Source: Rhodococcus opacus (GTDB lineage: Bacteria > Actinomycetota > Actinomycetes > Mycobacteriales > Mycobacteriaceae). Taken from it: a DNA stretch of 64,000 nt. The first letter of the stretch is position 1, and every line of letters begins with the position of its first letter. Location: the NCBI RefSeq assembly GCF_012396235.1, contig NZ_JAAXPA010000009.1:62001-126000 (forward strand). Reading direction: 5' to 3'. Position numbers and translations under genes: made by a program. Of the stretch, positions 8,994-20,158 are shown piece after piece. Under the pieces are notes generated by a model, which was not told the DNA's origin, did no database searches, and saw only the letters and a list, made by a program, of their open reading frames with translations.

Positions 8994-9853
8994 CACGGCA
9001 ACCCCAGTGCGGGGGCGGACGGGACGAGGCCCCACAGCGAGAGCGTCAGGAGCAGGTCGACGATGCCGATGGCGAGGATGCTGGTACGCAAGGCGCGTCC
9101 GGCCGCACGGCCGACGCCCTCGGGGCCGCCGTACGCGTGGTACCCGTACGAGCAATGGACGAGCGCGATGATCGTCGCGAACACGACAGCCTTGACGAAG
9201 GAGTACACGACGTCGGTGGGGGTGAGCATGAGATGGAAGTAGTAGTCGTAGGTTCCGGCCGACTGCCCGCCGAATGTGACGATCACCAGCCGCGAAGCGA
9301 GGTACGACGACAGCAGGCCGACGATGTACAACGGGATCACACAGATCAGGCACGAGACGAGTCGTGTGCTCGCGAGGAACGGCAGCGACCGGATCGCCAT
9401 CGCATCCAGCGCACTGATCTCCTCCGAGATTCGCATGGCGCCGAGCTGGGCGGTGAATCCGGTTCCGACCTTCGCCGCGAGCGCGATGCTGGCGATCACG
9501 GGCGCCAGTTCGCGGGTGTTGAGGATCGCCGACAGGAGTCCGGACAGGGATCCCATACCGAGCAGGTCCAGTCCGCGCAGCCCCTCGATGCCCACCTGCG
9601 TCGCGGCGACGGCGGACATCGCGAAGACGACGCCGATCGCGCCGCCGCCGGCGAGCAGCGTGGCACCGCCGAAACTGATGTCGCCGATCTGCCGCATGAT
9701 GTGCCGCCAGTACTTGACGATCGCGAGGGGAATTCCAGCGATCACATTGCCGTAGAACGTGAATTCCCGGCCCAGCCCCGTCATCAGGTCGAGGGGCTGG
9801 CGGGCCCGGGTCCGCACCCAGTGCCCGGCGGGCCATCTGGCACTCACGACCAT
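8993..9853 (-). CDS. yrbEB: YrbEB/MlaE-family permease of Mce importer
   Basis: A 286-residue integral membrane protein of the MlaE (DUF140) family, with five to six hydrophobic segments and conserved elements such as GTGFTAQLGAMRISEEISAL and the near-C-terminal GPEGVGRAAGRALRTSI. The start is the ATG at 9853 (MVVSARWPAGH), overlapping the yrbEA stop by one base. Together with YrbEA it should form the membrane channel that couples Mce-delivered lipid to a cytoplasmic ATPase (MceG). That ATPase is not in this window, which is usual because mceG is generally unlinked. Confidence 0.93.
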   Translation of the reverse strand: MVVSARWPAGHWVRTRARQPLDLMTGLGREFTFYGNVIAGIPLAIVKYWRHIMRQIGDISFGGATLLAGGGAIGVVFAMSAVAATQVGIEGLRGLDLLGMGSLSGLLSAILNTRELAPVIASIALAAKVGTGFTAQLGAMRISEEISALDAMAIRSLPFLASTRLVSCLICVIPLYIVGLLSSYLASRLVIVTFGGQSAGTYDYYFHLMLTPTDVVYSFVKAVVFATIIALVHCSYGYHAYGGPEGVGRAAGRALRTSILAIGIVDLLLTLSLWGLVPSAPALGLP

Positions 9854-10662
9854 CAGTAACCACCTACCGGGACGACGAGAACGGAATAGAGCTGACTGAG
9901 CACCGTGTTGACGATGAAGACCAGGATGAAGGCCAGGACGACGGCCTCGTTGACGGCGTCGGCGACACCGCTGGGTCCGCCCTTGGCGTGCAGCCCCTTG
10001 AAACTGGCGACGAGCGCCGATGTCACCGCGAACGCCATCGATTTGACGAGGGCGACCACGAAATCCGACAACCGCGTGTACTGGGACAGTGCGGTGAGAA
10101 AGCTTCCCGCCGAACTGTTCTGGACGACCACCTGGAAGAGGAAGCAGGCCGACACTCCGACGGCGGTGACCATCGCGCACAGTGCGACGCCGACGATCAC
10201 CGCCGCGAGCACTCGCGGGACGACGAGCCGCTCGATCACGTTGAGCCCGAGGACCTCCATGGCCTCGACCTCTTCGCGGATCGTCCGCGAGCCGAGGTCG
10301 GCGCAGATCGCGGACCCTCCGACCCCGGCCAGCATCAGCGCGCAGACCAGTGCGGACGCCTGCCCGACGATCACGAACCCTACGACCGCCCCGGTGTACC
10401 CCTCGGCGCCGAGCTGACCGGCGAGGCTACCGATCGTGACCGCGATGAGGACTCCGATGGGGATCATCAACAGCAGGGCGGGCGCCGACGTGACCGACGC
10501 GATCCGCCAGGCCTGGTCCAGCAGTTCCCGCCAGGCCAGCTTGCGCCGCACCAGAACTCGCACCGCGGCCACCGTAGTCGCGATCGAGAATCCGATGAGT
10601 GCGCCGACTTCGTTGGCGAAATGACTCACGGGCCCTTTGGCGGGTGGCAACTCGAATGTCAC
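9853..10662 (-). CDS. yrbEA: YrbEA/MlaE-family permease of Mce importer
   Basis: A 269-residue MlaE-family permease. The GTG start at 10662 is preceded by a strong GGGGGAGG ribosome-binding site six bases upstream. Conserved elements include GVGGSAICADLGSRTIREEV and the C-terminal KGGPSGVADAVNEAVV. About five membrane spans are visible. It begins the permease pair and follows the fadD gene by 63 bases. The gap holds a hairpin (10679-10705), so read-through from fadD may be modulated. Confidence 0.93.
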   Translation of the reverse strand: MTFELPPAKGPVSHFANEVGALIGFSIATTVAAVRVLVRRKLAWRELLDQAWRIASVTSAPALLLMIPIGVLIAVTIGSLAGQLGAEGYTGAVVGFVIVGQASALVCALMLAGVGGSAICADLGSRTIREEVEAMEVLGLNVIERLVVPRVLAAVIVGVALCAMVTAVGVSACFLFQVVVQNSSAGSFLTALSQYTRLSDFVVALVKSMAFAVTSALVASFKGLHAKGGPSGVADAVNEAVVLAFILVFIVNTVLSQLYSVLVVPVGGY

Positions 10663-10678
10663 GCGGTCCTCCCCCGTT

Positions 10679-10705
10679 GCCGGTCACCGCAGAGTGGCGA
10701 CCGGC
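10679..10705 (-). promoter_or_regulatory. Stem-loop between fadD and yrbEA
   Basis: GCCGGTC (10679-10685) pairs with GACCGGC (10699-10705), and the stem can continue inward after one mismatch. There is no T-run, so it may be a weak or Rho-type terminator, an attenuator or an mRNA-stability element lowering yrbE-mce expression relative to fadD. Function is inferred. Confidence 0.4.
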
Positions 10706-10725
10706 TCGAGATGTTCGATACGGGG

Positions 10726-12318
10726 TCAGACGACCGCGACGCCGGTTGCGCCGTGGGCCTTTCGGAGCTCGCCTTTGACGACCTTGCCGCTGGCGTTGCG
10801 GGGCAGTGCGTCGACGATCACGACGTCTTTCGGGTGCTTGTACCGGGCAAGCTTGTCGTCGAGCCACGCCGCGAGTTCTTCCACGGTCAGGTCGGATCCC
10901 TCGTCGTCGAGTGCGACGACGGCGACGGGCACCTCGGTCCACTTGGGATCGGGCCTGCCCACGACGGCGGCCTCCCGGATCCGCGGGTGTCCGAACAGGA
11001 CGTTCTCCACCTCGGCGCAGTAGATGTTCTCGCCGCCGGAGATGATCATGTCCTTCTTTCTGTCGACGACGTAGACGAATCCTTCGTCGTCCTGCCGCAC
11101 CAGATCTCCGGAGTGGAACCACCCACCGGCGAACGCATCCGCCGTGGCGGCCGGGTTCTGCCAGTACTCGAGCATCATCGTCGGTCCGCGGTAGACGATT
11201 TCGCCGACGGTCCCGGGTGCGACGTCGTTCATGTCGTCGTCCACGACGCGCGTCTGGATCGTCGGGATCGGTTTGCCCACCGAGCCCAGCTTGCGGATCG
11301 CGTCGTCCCCGTCGAGGACGCAGGTGATGGGCGACATCTCGGTCTGCCCGAACACGGCGACGATGAGCGCCCGCGGGAACGTGTCCGCCATGGCGCGCAG
11401 CACCGTATCCGATGCGGGCGCCGCACCCCAGCTGATGACGCGAAGGGCGAGGTCGCGACCCCGGACGGTCGGGTCGGCGCAGACGGCCTGCCACTGCACC
11501 GGCACGAGGAACACCGTCGTGATCCGCTCCTGCTCCCACACGTCGAGCATCTCGGTGGGGTTGAACGCCTTGAGCGGGTGAATCACCGTGGTACCGCCCA
11601 GCATCAGCATCGGGGCGACGGAACCGAGAGCTGCCACGTGGAAGACGGGGGACGCGAGGAACCCGATGTCGTCGCCGCGGTCGTAGCGCATCGCGCGGAT
11701 ACAGGTGATGGACTGTCCGACCATGTTCGAGTGCGAGAGCACCGCACCCTTGGGTGTACCCGTCGTTCCGGACGTGTAGAGAATCAGGGACGGTGTGTCC
11801 TCGGGCAGATCGACGGGTGCATACGCCGGGCCGGCCTCCGACACGAGTTCTTCGTAACCGAGCACGCCGGCTTCCGAGTCGGCGCCGATGTTCACGACCA
11901 GGCTCAGTTCGGGAACGTCCTGACGCACCGCCGCGACCAGCGGTGCGAGCGCGGGCTCGGTGAACACCGCACGAGCCCCGCAGTCACGGGCGATGAACGC
12001 GACCTCGGGCGGGGTGAGCCGGAAGTTGACGGGGACCGCGATGGCACCGAGGGCATTGATCGCGAGAACCGCTTCGAAGAATTCGGTGCGGTTGAGGGTG
12101 AGCAGCAGAACACGGTCGCCGAAGTTCACACCGCGGCGGGACAGCGCGCCGGCGAGCGCCTCCGATCGGTCGTGCAATTCGCGCCAGGTCGTACTGTGGC
12201 CGAGAAAGCGGAACGCGGCCTGATCGGGCTTCATCTCCGCGTGCGACGCAACCCAGTTGTTCCAGTGGTTGCGGCGGGATTGCAGTGGCTGCTCCAGCAG
12301 CTCGCTACGTGACGACAT
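10726..12318 (-). CDS. fadD: Long-chain fatty acyl-CoA synthetase, FadD5-like
   Basis: A 530-residue ANL-superfamily adenylate-forming enzyme that should activate a fatty or steroid-derived carboxylic acid to its CoA ester using ATP. Motifs: P-loop LYTSGTTGTPKGAV (about 177-190), GQTE (about 326), the hinge block SGDLVRQDDEGFVYVVDRKKD, SGGENIY, and the catalytic Lys in NASGKVVKGEL near the C-terminus. The ATG at 12318 has AAGGGA ten bases upstream. Lying directly ahead of yrbEA-yrbEB-mceA-F it matches fadD5 in the M. tuberculosis mce1 locus, so it probably traps fatty acids delivered by this importer. Exact chain length is not predictable. Confidence 0.9.
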   Translation of the reverse strand: MSSRSELLEQPLQSRRNHWNNWVASHAEMKPDQAAFRFLGHSTTWRELHDRSEALAGALSRRGVNFGDRVLLLTLNRTEFFEAVLAINALGAIAVPVNFRLTPPEVAFIARDCGARAVFTEPALAPLVAAVRQDVPELSLVVNIGADSEAGVLGYEELVSEAGPAYAPVDLPEDTPSLILYTSGTTGTPKGAVLSHSNMVGQSITCIRAMRYDRGDDIGFLASPVFHVAALGSVAPMLMLGGTTVIHPLKAFNPTEMLDVWEQERITTVFLVPVQWQAVCADPTVRGRDLALRVISWGAAPASDTVLRAMADTFPRALIVAVFGQTEMSPITCVLDGDDAIRKLGSVGKPIPTIQTRVVDDDMNDVAPGTVGEIVYRGPTMMLEYWQNPAATADAFAGGWFHSGDLVRQDDEGFVYVVDRKKDMIISGGENIYCAEVENVLFGHPRIREAAVVGRPDPKWTEVPVAVVALDDEGSDLTVEELAAWLDDKLARYKHPKDVVIVDALPRNASGKVVKGELRKAHGATGVAVV

Positions 12319-12418
12319 GTGGTGGTGGTCCCTTCGCTGTACTCGCGCCCGGCGCCCGTCCGTCCGTTCGGACCCGCACCGAGCTGTGACGAGTATTACA
12401 GATCTCGACGTCTATCGG

Positions 12419-12430
12419 AACAGTCTTGTT
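12419..12430. promoter_or_regulatory. Possible operator (AACA-N4-TGTT) upstream of fadD
   Basis: AACAGTCTTGTT is a short dyad in the 126-base gap between the echA stop and the fadD start, within a locally AT-richer stretch that also holds TAATAC-like sequence on the minus strand. It extends to GGAACA...TGTTAACC. The spacing suits a TetR-family site, but there is no independent support. Confidence 0.25.
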
Positions 12431-12444
12431 AACCGCAATTCGCA

Positions 12445-14222
<1,778 letters not shown>

Positions 14223-16398
14223 TCAGTTCACCTCTTCGAACGTGCCGCCGGTGGCGGCCTTGTCCAGCAGTAGTTGGGGTGGGAGGAATCGGTCCCCGTA
14301 CCGCGCGGCGAGAAGCTGCGCCCGGGAGACGAATCCCTGGATCCCGCCCGGGTACTGGTCGATGTAGCGGGCCACGCCGCCCGTCCAGCCGGGGTAGCCG
14401 ATGCCCAGAATGGAACCGACGTTGGCGTCGGTGGTCGATTCGAGCACCCCCTCTTCCAGGCAGCGGACCGTCTCGACGGCTTCGATGAAGAGCATCCGCT
14501 CCTTGATGTCCTCGAACGGAATCTCGGTGCGCGCACCGTCGCGCCGGAACGTCTCGAGCCCGGACCACAATCCGACGCGCTTACCGTCCGCGTATTCGTA
14601 GAAGCCGGCGCCCGTGGAGCGACCCCTGCGGCCGAACTCGTCGATCATGCGATCGACGACGGCATCCGCCGGATGTGGCTCCCAGGATTTCCCCTCGGCG
14701 AGTATCGCGGCCTTCGTCTCCTCGCGGATCTTGCGGGGCAGCGTGAGCGTCAGTTCGTCCATCAGCGCGAGGACAGGAGCGGGGTATCCGGCCTGCGACG
14801 CCGCCTGCTCGATCGACACCGGGGAGACGCCCTCGCCGAGCATCGCGATACCTTCGTTGGTGAACGTACCGATGACGCGGCTCGTGAAGAACCCGCGGCT
14901 GTCGTTGACGACGATCGGAGTCTTGCCGATCTGCCGGACCACGGCGAGCGCGCGTCCGAGCGCGTCGTCGCTCGTCTTCTCCCCCTTGATGATCTCGACA
15001 AGGGGCATCTTGTCGACCGGCGAGAAGAAGTGCAGGCCGATGAAGTCCTCGGTGCGCGAGACGTTTTCGCCGAGGAGGGTGATCGGCAATGTCGACGTGT
15101 TGGAGCAGAGCAGTGCGTCGGGCGCGATGAAGCCGTCGATCTCGGCGAACACCGTGTTCTTCACGGCCGGGTCCTCGAACACGGCCTCGATGACCAGCTG
15201 GGCGCCCGCAGTGTCGTCGGGCCTGTCGGTGGGGAGGATCCGCGCGAGGATCGATTCGGCCTTCTCGGGGGACGTCCGGCCCTTGGCGACCGCCTTGTCC
15301 AGAAGAGTCTTCGAGTAGCCCTTGCCCTTCTCGGCCGCGGCCAGGCTCACGTCCTTCAGCACCACGTTCATGCCCGACTTGGCACACACGTACGCTGTGC
15401 TCGGCGCCCATCATCCCGGCGCCGAGCACCGCGACCGTGCCGACGGGTACGCGGCCTGCTCCGTCGTACTGCTCGACCAGACTGTTGGCCTTCTGGAGGT
15501 CGAAGAAGAACGCGCGGATCATGTTCTTCGAGATCTGTCCCGTGGCCAGCCCGGCGAAGTAGCGGTTCTCGATCTTCTGAGCCGTGTCGAAGTCGACGAG
15601 CGCGCCTTCGACGGCAGCGCTCATGATCGCAATCGGAGCCGGATAGGGCGCGCCTTTGAGCTGTTTCCGCAGGTTGGCAGGGAATGCGGGAAGGTTCGCG
15701 GCCAGCGCCGGGGACGCGGGAGTTCCACCGGGAAGCCGGTACCCCTTCACATCCCACGGCTGCACTGCGTCGGGGTTGTCGGCGATCCACTTCTTCGCCG
15801 CGGGCACCAGGTGATCGACGTCGTCCACGAGTTCGTCGATCAGGCCGAGACCGTGCGCCTTCTCCGCGGTGTGACGCTGCCCCTGCAGGAGAACCTGGGT
15901 GAGAGCGGGGACGATTCCGAGCAGGCGCACCGTCCGGACCACGCCGCCCCCGCCGGGAAGGAGACCGAGCGTCACCTCGGGGAGTCCGATCTGCACGCCT
16001 GCGGCATTCAGCGCGATCCGATGGTGGGTGGCGAGTGCGATCTCGAGTCCGCCGCCCAGGGCGGCGCCGCCGATGGCCGCGACGACGGGCCTGCCCAGCG
16101 TCTCCAACCTGCGGAGTGGTTCCTTGATGCGGTCGACGTTCGCCATCACCGCCTCGGCCTGTCCCGCGCGGGACTTCAGGATGTCGTTGAGGTCGCCGCC
16201 GGCGAAGAAGGTCTTCTTCGCGGAGGTGACCACCACCCCGGCGATGGTGTCGCGCTCGGCGGTCAAGCGGTCGACGACCTCGCCCAGGGACACGATGAAC
16301 CCCTCGTTCATCGTGTTCGCGGACTGGGCGGGGTCGTCGAGAACGAGGGTGACGATTCCATCGGCGTCCTTCTCGTACCGAATTGTGCTGTCAGTCAT
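14223..16398 (-). pseudogene. fadB: fadB: enoyl-CoA hydratase/3-hydroxyacyl-CoA dehydrogenase, frameshifted
   Basis: Reads as one FadB multifunctional beta-oxidation protein split by a +1 frameshift. The ATG at 16398 (MTDSTIRYE) opens the crotonase half, with KKTFFAGGDL and GGAALGGGLEIAL intact, and the frame continues to the NAD-binding start VAVLGAGMMGA. There, around 15390-15397, homologues would read GIAYVCAKSG but this frame runs into unrelated residues, open to 14581. The expected continuation, CAKSGMNVVLKDVS, resumes in another frame and runs intact to the stop at 14223 with the dehydrogenase motifs SNTSTLPIT and GLHFFSPVDKMPLVE. Restored length is about 724 residues, normal for actinobacterial FadB. 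The change is a one-base gain with local substitutions inside a new 12-bp inverted repeat; it may be a real mutation or a sequence error. Confidence 0.85.
15397..15429. repeat. Perfect 12-bp inverted repeat at the fadB frameshift
   Basis: GTGCTCGGCGCC (15397-15408) and GGCGCCGAGCAC (15418-15429) are perfect reverse complements around a 9-base loop. The right arm encodes VLGA of the conserved Rossmann motif; the left arm replaces what should be codons for Gly-Ile-Ala. The arm looks copied from its partner, which is the signature of a hairpin-templated (quasipalindrome) mutation. Confidence 0.85.
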
Positions 16399-16418
16399 GC
16401 TGTTCGCTTCTCCTGTGG

Positions 16419-17654
16419 TCAGTGCTGGATGCGTTCGACGACCGTCGCGATGCCCATGCCCGCGCCGACGCACAGGGTGGCCAGGCCGTAACGCTTGCCC
16501 CGGCGTTCGAGTTCGTCGAGCAGCGTGCCGAGGATCATTGCGCCGGTGGCGCCCAGGGGGTGGCCCATCGCGATGGCGCCACCGTTCACGTTCACCTTGT
16601 CGAGCGGGATCTCGAGGTCCTTGGCGAACTTCAGCGCCACGGAGGCGAAGGCCTCGTTGATCTCGAACAGATCGATGTCGGAGACGTCGAGCCCGGCCTT
16701 CGCCAGTGCTTTGCGCGCCGAGGGCGCGGGACCGGTGAGCATGATCGTCGACTCGGAGCCGATGACTGCCGTGGACACGATTCCGCCGCGCGGCGCGAGG
16801 CCGGCGCGTTCACCTGCTTCTGCGCTGCCGATGAGCACCAGGGAGGCACCGTCCACGATTCCGGACGAGTTGCCGGCGTGGTGGACATGGTCGATGCGCT
16901 CCACCCAGTGGTATTTCTGCAGTGCCACCGCGGAGAATCCGCCCTGCTCCCCGAGAGCGGCGAACGACGGCGTCAACGCCGACAGGCCCTCGACGGTGGC
17001 GCCGGGCCGCATGTGCTCGTCCCGGTCGAGGACGACGACACCGTTGCGGTCCCGCACCGGGACGACCGAGCGATCGAACCGTCCGTCGGCCCAGGCGTCG
17101 GCCGCCAGTTCCTGTGAGCGAACTGCGAACTCGTCGACCTGGCTGCGACCGAATCCCTCGATGGTCGCGATGAGATCGGCGCCGATCCCCTGCGGGACCA
17201 TGTAGGTGTCGTAGTTCGTCGCCGGATCGAGTCCCCATGCACCGCCGTCCGATCCCATGGGCACCTTCGACATGGACTCGACGCCGCCCGCGAGAACGAA
17301 GTCTTCCCAGCCGGAGGCCACTTTCTGCGCGGCGAGGTTGACGGCCTCGAGACCGGAGGCACAGAAGCGGTTGATCTGGACACCCGCGACGGTCTCGGGC
17401 AGTCCGGCAGCCAGCGCCGCGACACGCGGAAGCACGCCGCCCTGTTCACCCAGCGGCGACACGATTCCGAGCACGATGTCGTCGATCAGTGCCGGGTCCA
17501 GACTCGGATTCCGGACCTGGATCTCCTCGATCAACCCGACCGCCAGGTCGATGGGCTTGGTGCCGTGGAGGGCACCGTTGCTCTTACCCCGTCCGCGAGG
17601 GGTTCTGATCGCGTCGAAGATCAATGCCTGCCCGCTCTGCCGGGTTGCACCCAT
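16419..17654 (-). CDS. fadA: Acetyl-CoA C-acyltransferase (thiolase)
   Basis: A 411-residue thiolase for the last step of beta-oxidation, cleaving 3-ketoacyl-CoA with CoA. Active-site features: nucleophilic Cys98 in [11 protein letters not shown], the NEAFA motif, His in [15 protein letters not shown] and the second Cys in CVGAGMG near the C-terminus. Its stop is 20 bases before the fadB start, giving the usual fadA-fadB pair. The N-terminus has an extra ten or so residues before DAIRTPRG; an internal start is possible. It is divergent from the TetR-type gene, and the 277-base gap between them is the likely promoter region. Confidence 0.93.
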   Translation of the reverse strand: MGATRQSGQALIFDAIRTPRGRGKSNGALHGTKPIDLAVGLIEEIQVRNPSLDPALIDDIVLGIVSPLGEQGGVLPRVAALAAGLPETVAGVQINRFCASGLEAVNLAAQKVASGWEDFVLAGGVESMSKVPMGSDGGAWGLDPATNYDTYMVPQGIGADLIATIEGFGRSQVDEFAVRSQELAADAWADGRFDRSVVPVRDRNGVVVLDRDEHMRPGATVEGLSALTPSFAALGEQGGFSAVALQKYHWVERIDHVHHAGNSSGIVDGASLVLIGSAEAGERAGLAPRGGIVSTAVIGSESTIMLTGPAPSARKALAKAGLDVSDIDLFEINEAFASVALKFAKDLEIPLDKVNVNGGAIAMGHPLGATGAMILGTLLDELERRGKRYGLATLCVGAGMGIATVVERIQH

Positions 17655-17931
17655 GATCCAGTACCTCCGATAGTTCGAAATGTGACATCCAGGAGCGCAC
17701 GACCGTCAGGAGACCGCGGACACATGCGAATTGTCGTTAACTTATTCTGCGCGTTCCTCACGTGTCAATAGCTCTACGGCAACTCCGCAGCCAGATTCAC
17801 CGGCATGTTCCGAGAATGTGGGGTCACAATTTCTCCGCACGCGACCCTCAGCCGACCCGACGATGCGAAAGTCTCGGTTAAGATCATCGACAGTTAAACT
17901 GGCAGAAGACTGCCGATCGATGGAGGTGACC
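17655..17931. promoter_or_regulatory. Divergent promoter region fadA / TetR-type regulator
   Basis: This 277-base gap is clearly AT-richer than its surroundings (for example GTCGTTAACTTATTCTG around 17733-17749). It contains GTTAAC at 17736-17741 and GGTTAAG...CAGTTAAAC around 17876-17899, just upstream of the regulator start. A GTTAAC also lies in the fadD upstream region. These are candidate operator half-sites. No -10/-35 assignment is made. Confidence 0.45.
17922..17926 (+). promoter_or_regulatory. Ribosome-binding site deciding the TetR gene start
   Basis: GGAGG five bases upstream of GTG 17932. It overlaps the alternative starts ATG 17920 and GTG 17926, making those unlikely. Confidence 0.7.
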
Positions 17932-19164
17932 GTGGCCCGGACCAGCACGGCGGCCGGTGCCGCCACCGAGCGGCCGATCCGCCGTCGCCCGAAGAATCGC
18001 AAGGCCCAGATCGCGAACGTCGCGGCCGAGGCCTTCAGCGAGCGCGGCTACCACGCGGTCGGCGTCGACGAGATCGCGGCCACCATCGGGATCTCCGGCC
18101 CCGCCCTCTACCGGCACTACCCCAACAAGTACGCCCTGCTCGTACACGCCGCCACCACGACAGCCGACGCACTGCAGGCGGCAGCGGACGGCGCCCTCGA
18201 CGGCATGGCCGAGCGCGAGCCCGGCGACCGACTCGACCATCTGATCTCCGCGCTCGTCGCGAACACCATCGAGAACCGCAAGGTCGCCGGGCTCTACCGC
18301 TGGGAGGGCCGGTACCTCGAGGCCGAGGATCGCACGCGCATCCGCGACGTCTTCGTTCACGTCACCCGATGCGTGGCAGACCCCCTGCGGGAACTGCGAC
18401 CCGAACTCACGTCCGTCGACGCCACGACGCTGGGGGCGTCGACGCTGAGCGTGATGGGGAGCATCAGCGCACACCGCACCACTCTCGCGACGCGCCGGCT
18501 CGACGCGCTTCTGAAGTCGGCGTGCGAATCGATCCTGCGCGCGACACTGCCTCCCGCCGTCCCGACCGAAGGAAGGAACACGGGCACAGGTGCGGTACGC
18601 GGCCTGGCGGTGACGTCCAAGCGTGAGTTGCTGATCAACGAGGCCGTCAAGATCTTCGACCGGCACGGCTACCACGACTCGAGCATCGAAGAAATCGGCG
18701 CCGCGGCCGGCATCAACGCGTCGAGCGTGTACCGCCACTTCCCCAGTAAGGCCGACCTTCTCGCAGCGGTGTTCTACCGCGCGTCCGACCGGCTGGCCGT
18801 GGCCACCTCGGCGGCGCTGTCCACCGCCACCGGCCCCGAGGATGCGCTCCGCAAACTCGCCGAGTCCTACCTGGAACTCTCGTTCGGGAACCCGGAAGTG
18901 CTGTCGGTGTACTTCGCGGAAATCGGGAACCTCCCGAAGAACGAGCGGACCAATCTCCGCAACGTGCAGCGCCTGCACGTCGAGGAGTGGGTCCACCTGG
19001 TGACCACCGTGCGCACCGAACTCTCGGCTCCGGAGGCACGGTTCCTGGTACACGCAGCGCTGGGGCTGGTGCTCGACATCGGCCGACTGGTCCACTTCGA
19101 CACCCGCGAGGAGTCGCGTGCGCGTCTCCACACCCTGATGACGGCGGTCCTACTGGGCCACTGA
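17932..19164 (+). CDS. TetR-family regulator with two DNA-binding domains in tandem
   Basis: A 410-residue protein with two complete TetR_N domains in one chain. The first helix-turn-helix is at about residues 25-70 (GYHAVGVDEIAATIGISGPALYRHYPNK); the second is at about 228-275 (GYHDSSIEEIGAAAGINASSVYRHFPSK). Each is followed by its own helical ligand-type region, so the protein resembles a fused TetR dimer. The GTG at 17932 is chosen because GGAGG (17922-17926) lies five bases upstream; ATG 17920 and GTG 17926 overlap or precede that site. It is divergent from fadA-fadB and probably represses the beta-oxidation operon and itself; the effector is unknown, with an acyl-CoA plausible. Confidence 0.88.
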   Translation: MARTSTAAGAATERPIRRRPKNRKAQIANVAAEAFSERGYHAVGVDEIAATIGISGPALYRHYPNKYALLVHAATTTADALQAAADGALDGMAEREPGDRLDHLISALVANTIENRKVAGLYRWEGRYLEAEDRTRIRDVFVHVTRCVADPLRELRPELTSVDATTLGASTLSVMGSISAHRTTLATRRLDALLKSACESILRATLPPAVPTEGRNTGTGAVRGLAVTSKRELLINEAVKIFDRHGYHDSSIEEIGAAAGINASSVYRHFPSKADLLAAVFYRASDRLAVATSAALSTATGPEDALRKLAESYLELSFGNPEVLSVYFAEIGNLPKNERTNLRNVQRLHVEEWVHLVTTVRTELSAPEARFLVHAALGLVLDIGRLVHFDTREESRARLHTLMTAVLLGH

Positions 19165-19201
19165 GGCCGTGTCCCTGGACGAGTCGCCCAGGGACACAGC
19201 C
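19165..19201. terminator. Bidirectional terminator hairpin
   Basis: GTGTCCCTGG (19169-19178) pairs perfectly with CCAGGGACAC (19188-19197) across a 9-base loop. Beyond one mismatch, GGC/GCC extends the stem to 19165-19201. It fills exactly the gap between the convergent TetR and MpaB-type genes. There is no T-run, as is common in high-GC actinobacteria. Confidence 0.75.
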
Positions 19202-19202
19202 G

Positions 19203-20135
19203 TCACGCGGCGCGTCGACGGAATCCGCGGTGATTGTCGCTGTCCGCGCCCAGATCACGGGGACGGTAGCCCACCGGGTATCCGGGGTAGCTCCGGTTGT
19301 GCCGATCCCGTGCGGCCTTGGACTCCCGACGTGGCGGTAGGAAGCGCACGAACCTCGCACGGACCCCCAGCGCACGGCGGGACGCGTTCTGCAGCCAGAT
19401 CGGGGCGGCGGGAAACCCGAACGCTGCCAGCATCATCGGGTCGAGGAGCGCGTAGACCCCCTGCGCGACGAGGGGCCGGAGTGGCGCCGGAAACCAGGAA
19501 CAGAACAGCTTCAGCGTGTAGGTGCCGACGCGATGGTTGTCGTCGGTGTACCGGAAATACTTCCGCTCGTAGTCGACTTTGAACCGGTAGAAGTCCTCGA
19601 AACTCTCGGGAATGTTCTTGATTCCCATTCGGATTCCCACCTGACGGTAGAAGTGGAAACACGCGAGACGCTCGTTCGGAGTCAGCCGCCGCCATCCGAA
19701 GCGGTCGATCCAGTCGATCGGCTCGTAGATGAAGGTGGTCAGCACGTACAGCATGTCGCCGTTGTCGATGTCGTACTTGCCGTGCATTCGGTTCACGACG
19801 CGCAGTGATTCGATGCCGCGCTCGGAGTCGTAGCCGTGTTCGACGAGTTCGGCCATCAGCAGTGCGGTGTCGTCGTACCTCTTCTGCGGCCGTTTCTCGA
19901 ACTCACCGGTGCGCTGCAGCAGTTCCGAAATGGTGGGGACACAGTATGTCCGGAACAGCGCGAACTCGAGCGACCGCTGGTAGTCCCACGGAAACTCGTA
20001 GCCGGCCGTGATGCGATGGATCTCCTGGTGATCCCGGACCGGGTCGAGTTCCTCGATCCGCCGCTGCCAGCCGTGCCTGCCCCGCGGAACCCCGCCCGGC
20101 GCGCCGGAGTCGGCGCGCTTGCTCTTCATCAGCAT
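19203..20135 (-). CDS. Oxygenase MpaB-family (DUF2236) protein
   Basis: A 310-residue protein of the MpaB/latex-clearing-protein-like DUF2236 family. Recognisable blocks are the N-terminal YEFPWDYQRSLEFALFRTYCVP, the central VNRMHGKYDIDNGDMLYVLTTF with a likely functional His, and EPIDWIDRFGWR. Characterised relatives bind haem or act as oxygenases, but most are uncharacterised. The hydrophobic stretch near residue 225 could associate with membrane; there is no signal peptide. The ATG at 20135 has AGGAGG eight bases upstream. It lies 23 bases downstream of the aldehyde dehydrogenase and is probably co-transcribed, suggesting oxidation of a hydrophobic alcohol or aldehyde substrate. Confidence 0.8.
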   Translation of the reverse strand: MLMKSKRADSGAPGGVPRGRHGWQRRIEELDPVRDHQEIHRITAGYEFPWDYQRSLEFALFRTYCVPTISELLQRTGEFEKRPQKRYDDTALLMAELVEHGYDSERGIESLRVVNRMHGKYDIDNGDMLYVLTTFIYEPIDWIDRFGWRRLTPNERLACFHFYRQVGIRMGIKNIPESFEDFYRFKVDYERKYFRYTDDNHRVGTYTLKLFCSWFPAPLRPLVAQGVYALLDPMMLAAFGFPAAPIWLQNASRRALGVRARFVRFLPPRRESKAARDRHNRSYPGYPVGYRPRDLGADSDNHRGFRRRAA

Positions 20136-20158
20136 GTGAATACCCTCCTGCCGCGTGA

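Noticed and set aside
14223..16398. Programmed ribosomal frameshifting in fadB
   Set aside because: No slippery heptamer and no reason for recoding in a beta-oxidation enzyme; the residues at the junction depart from the conserved GAGIAYVCAKSG, which points to mutation or sequence error.
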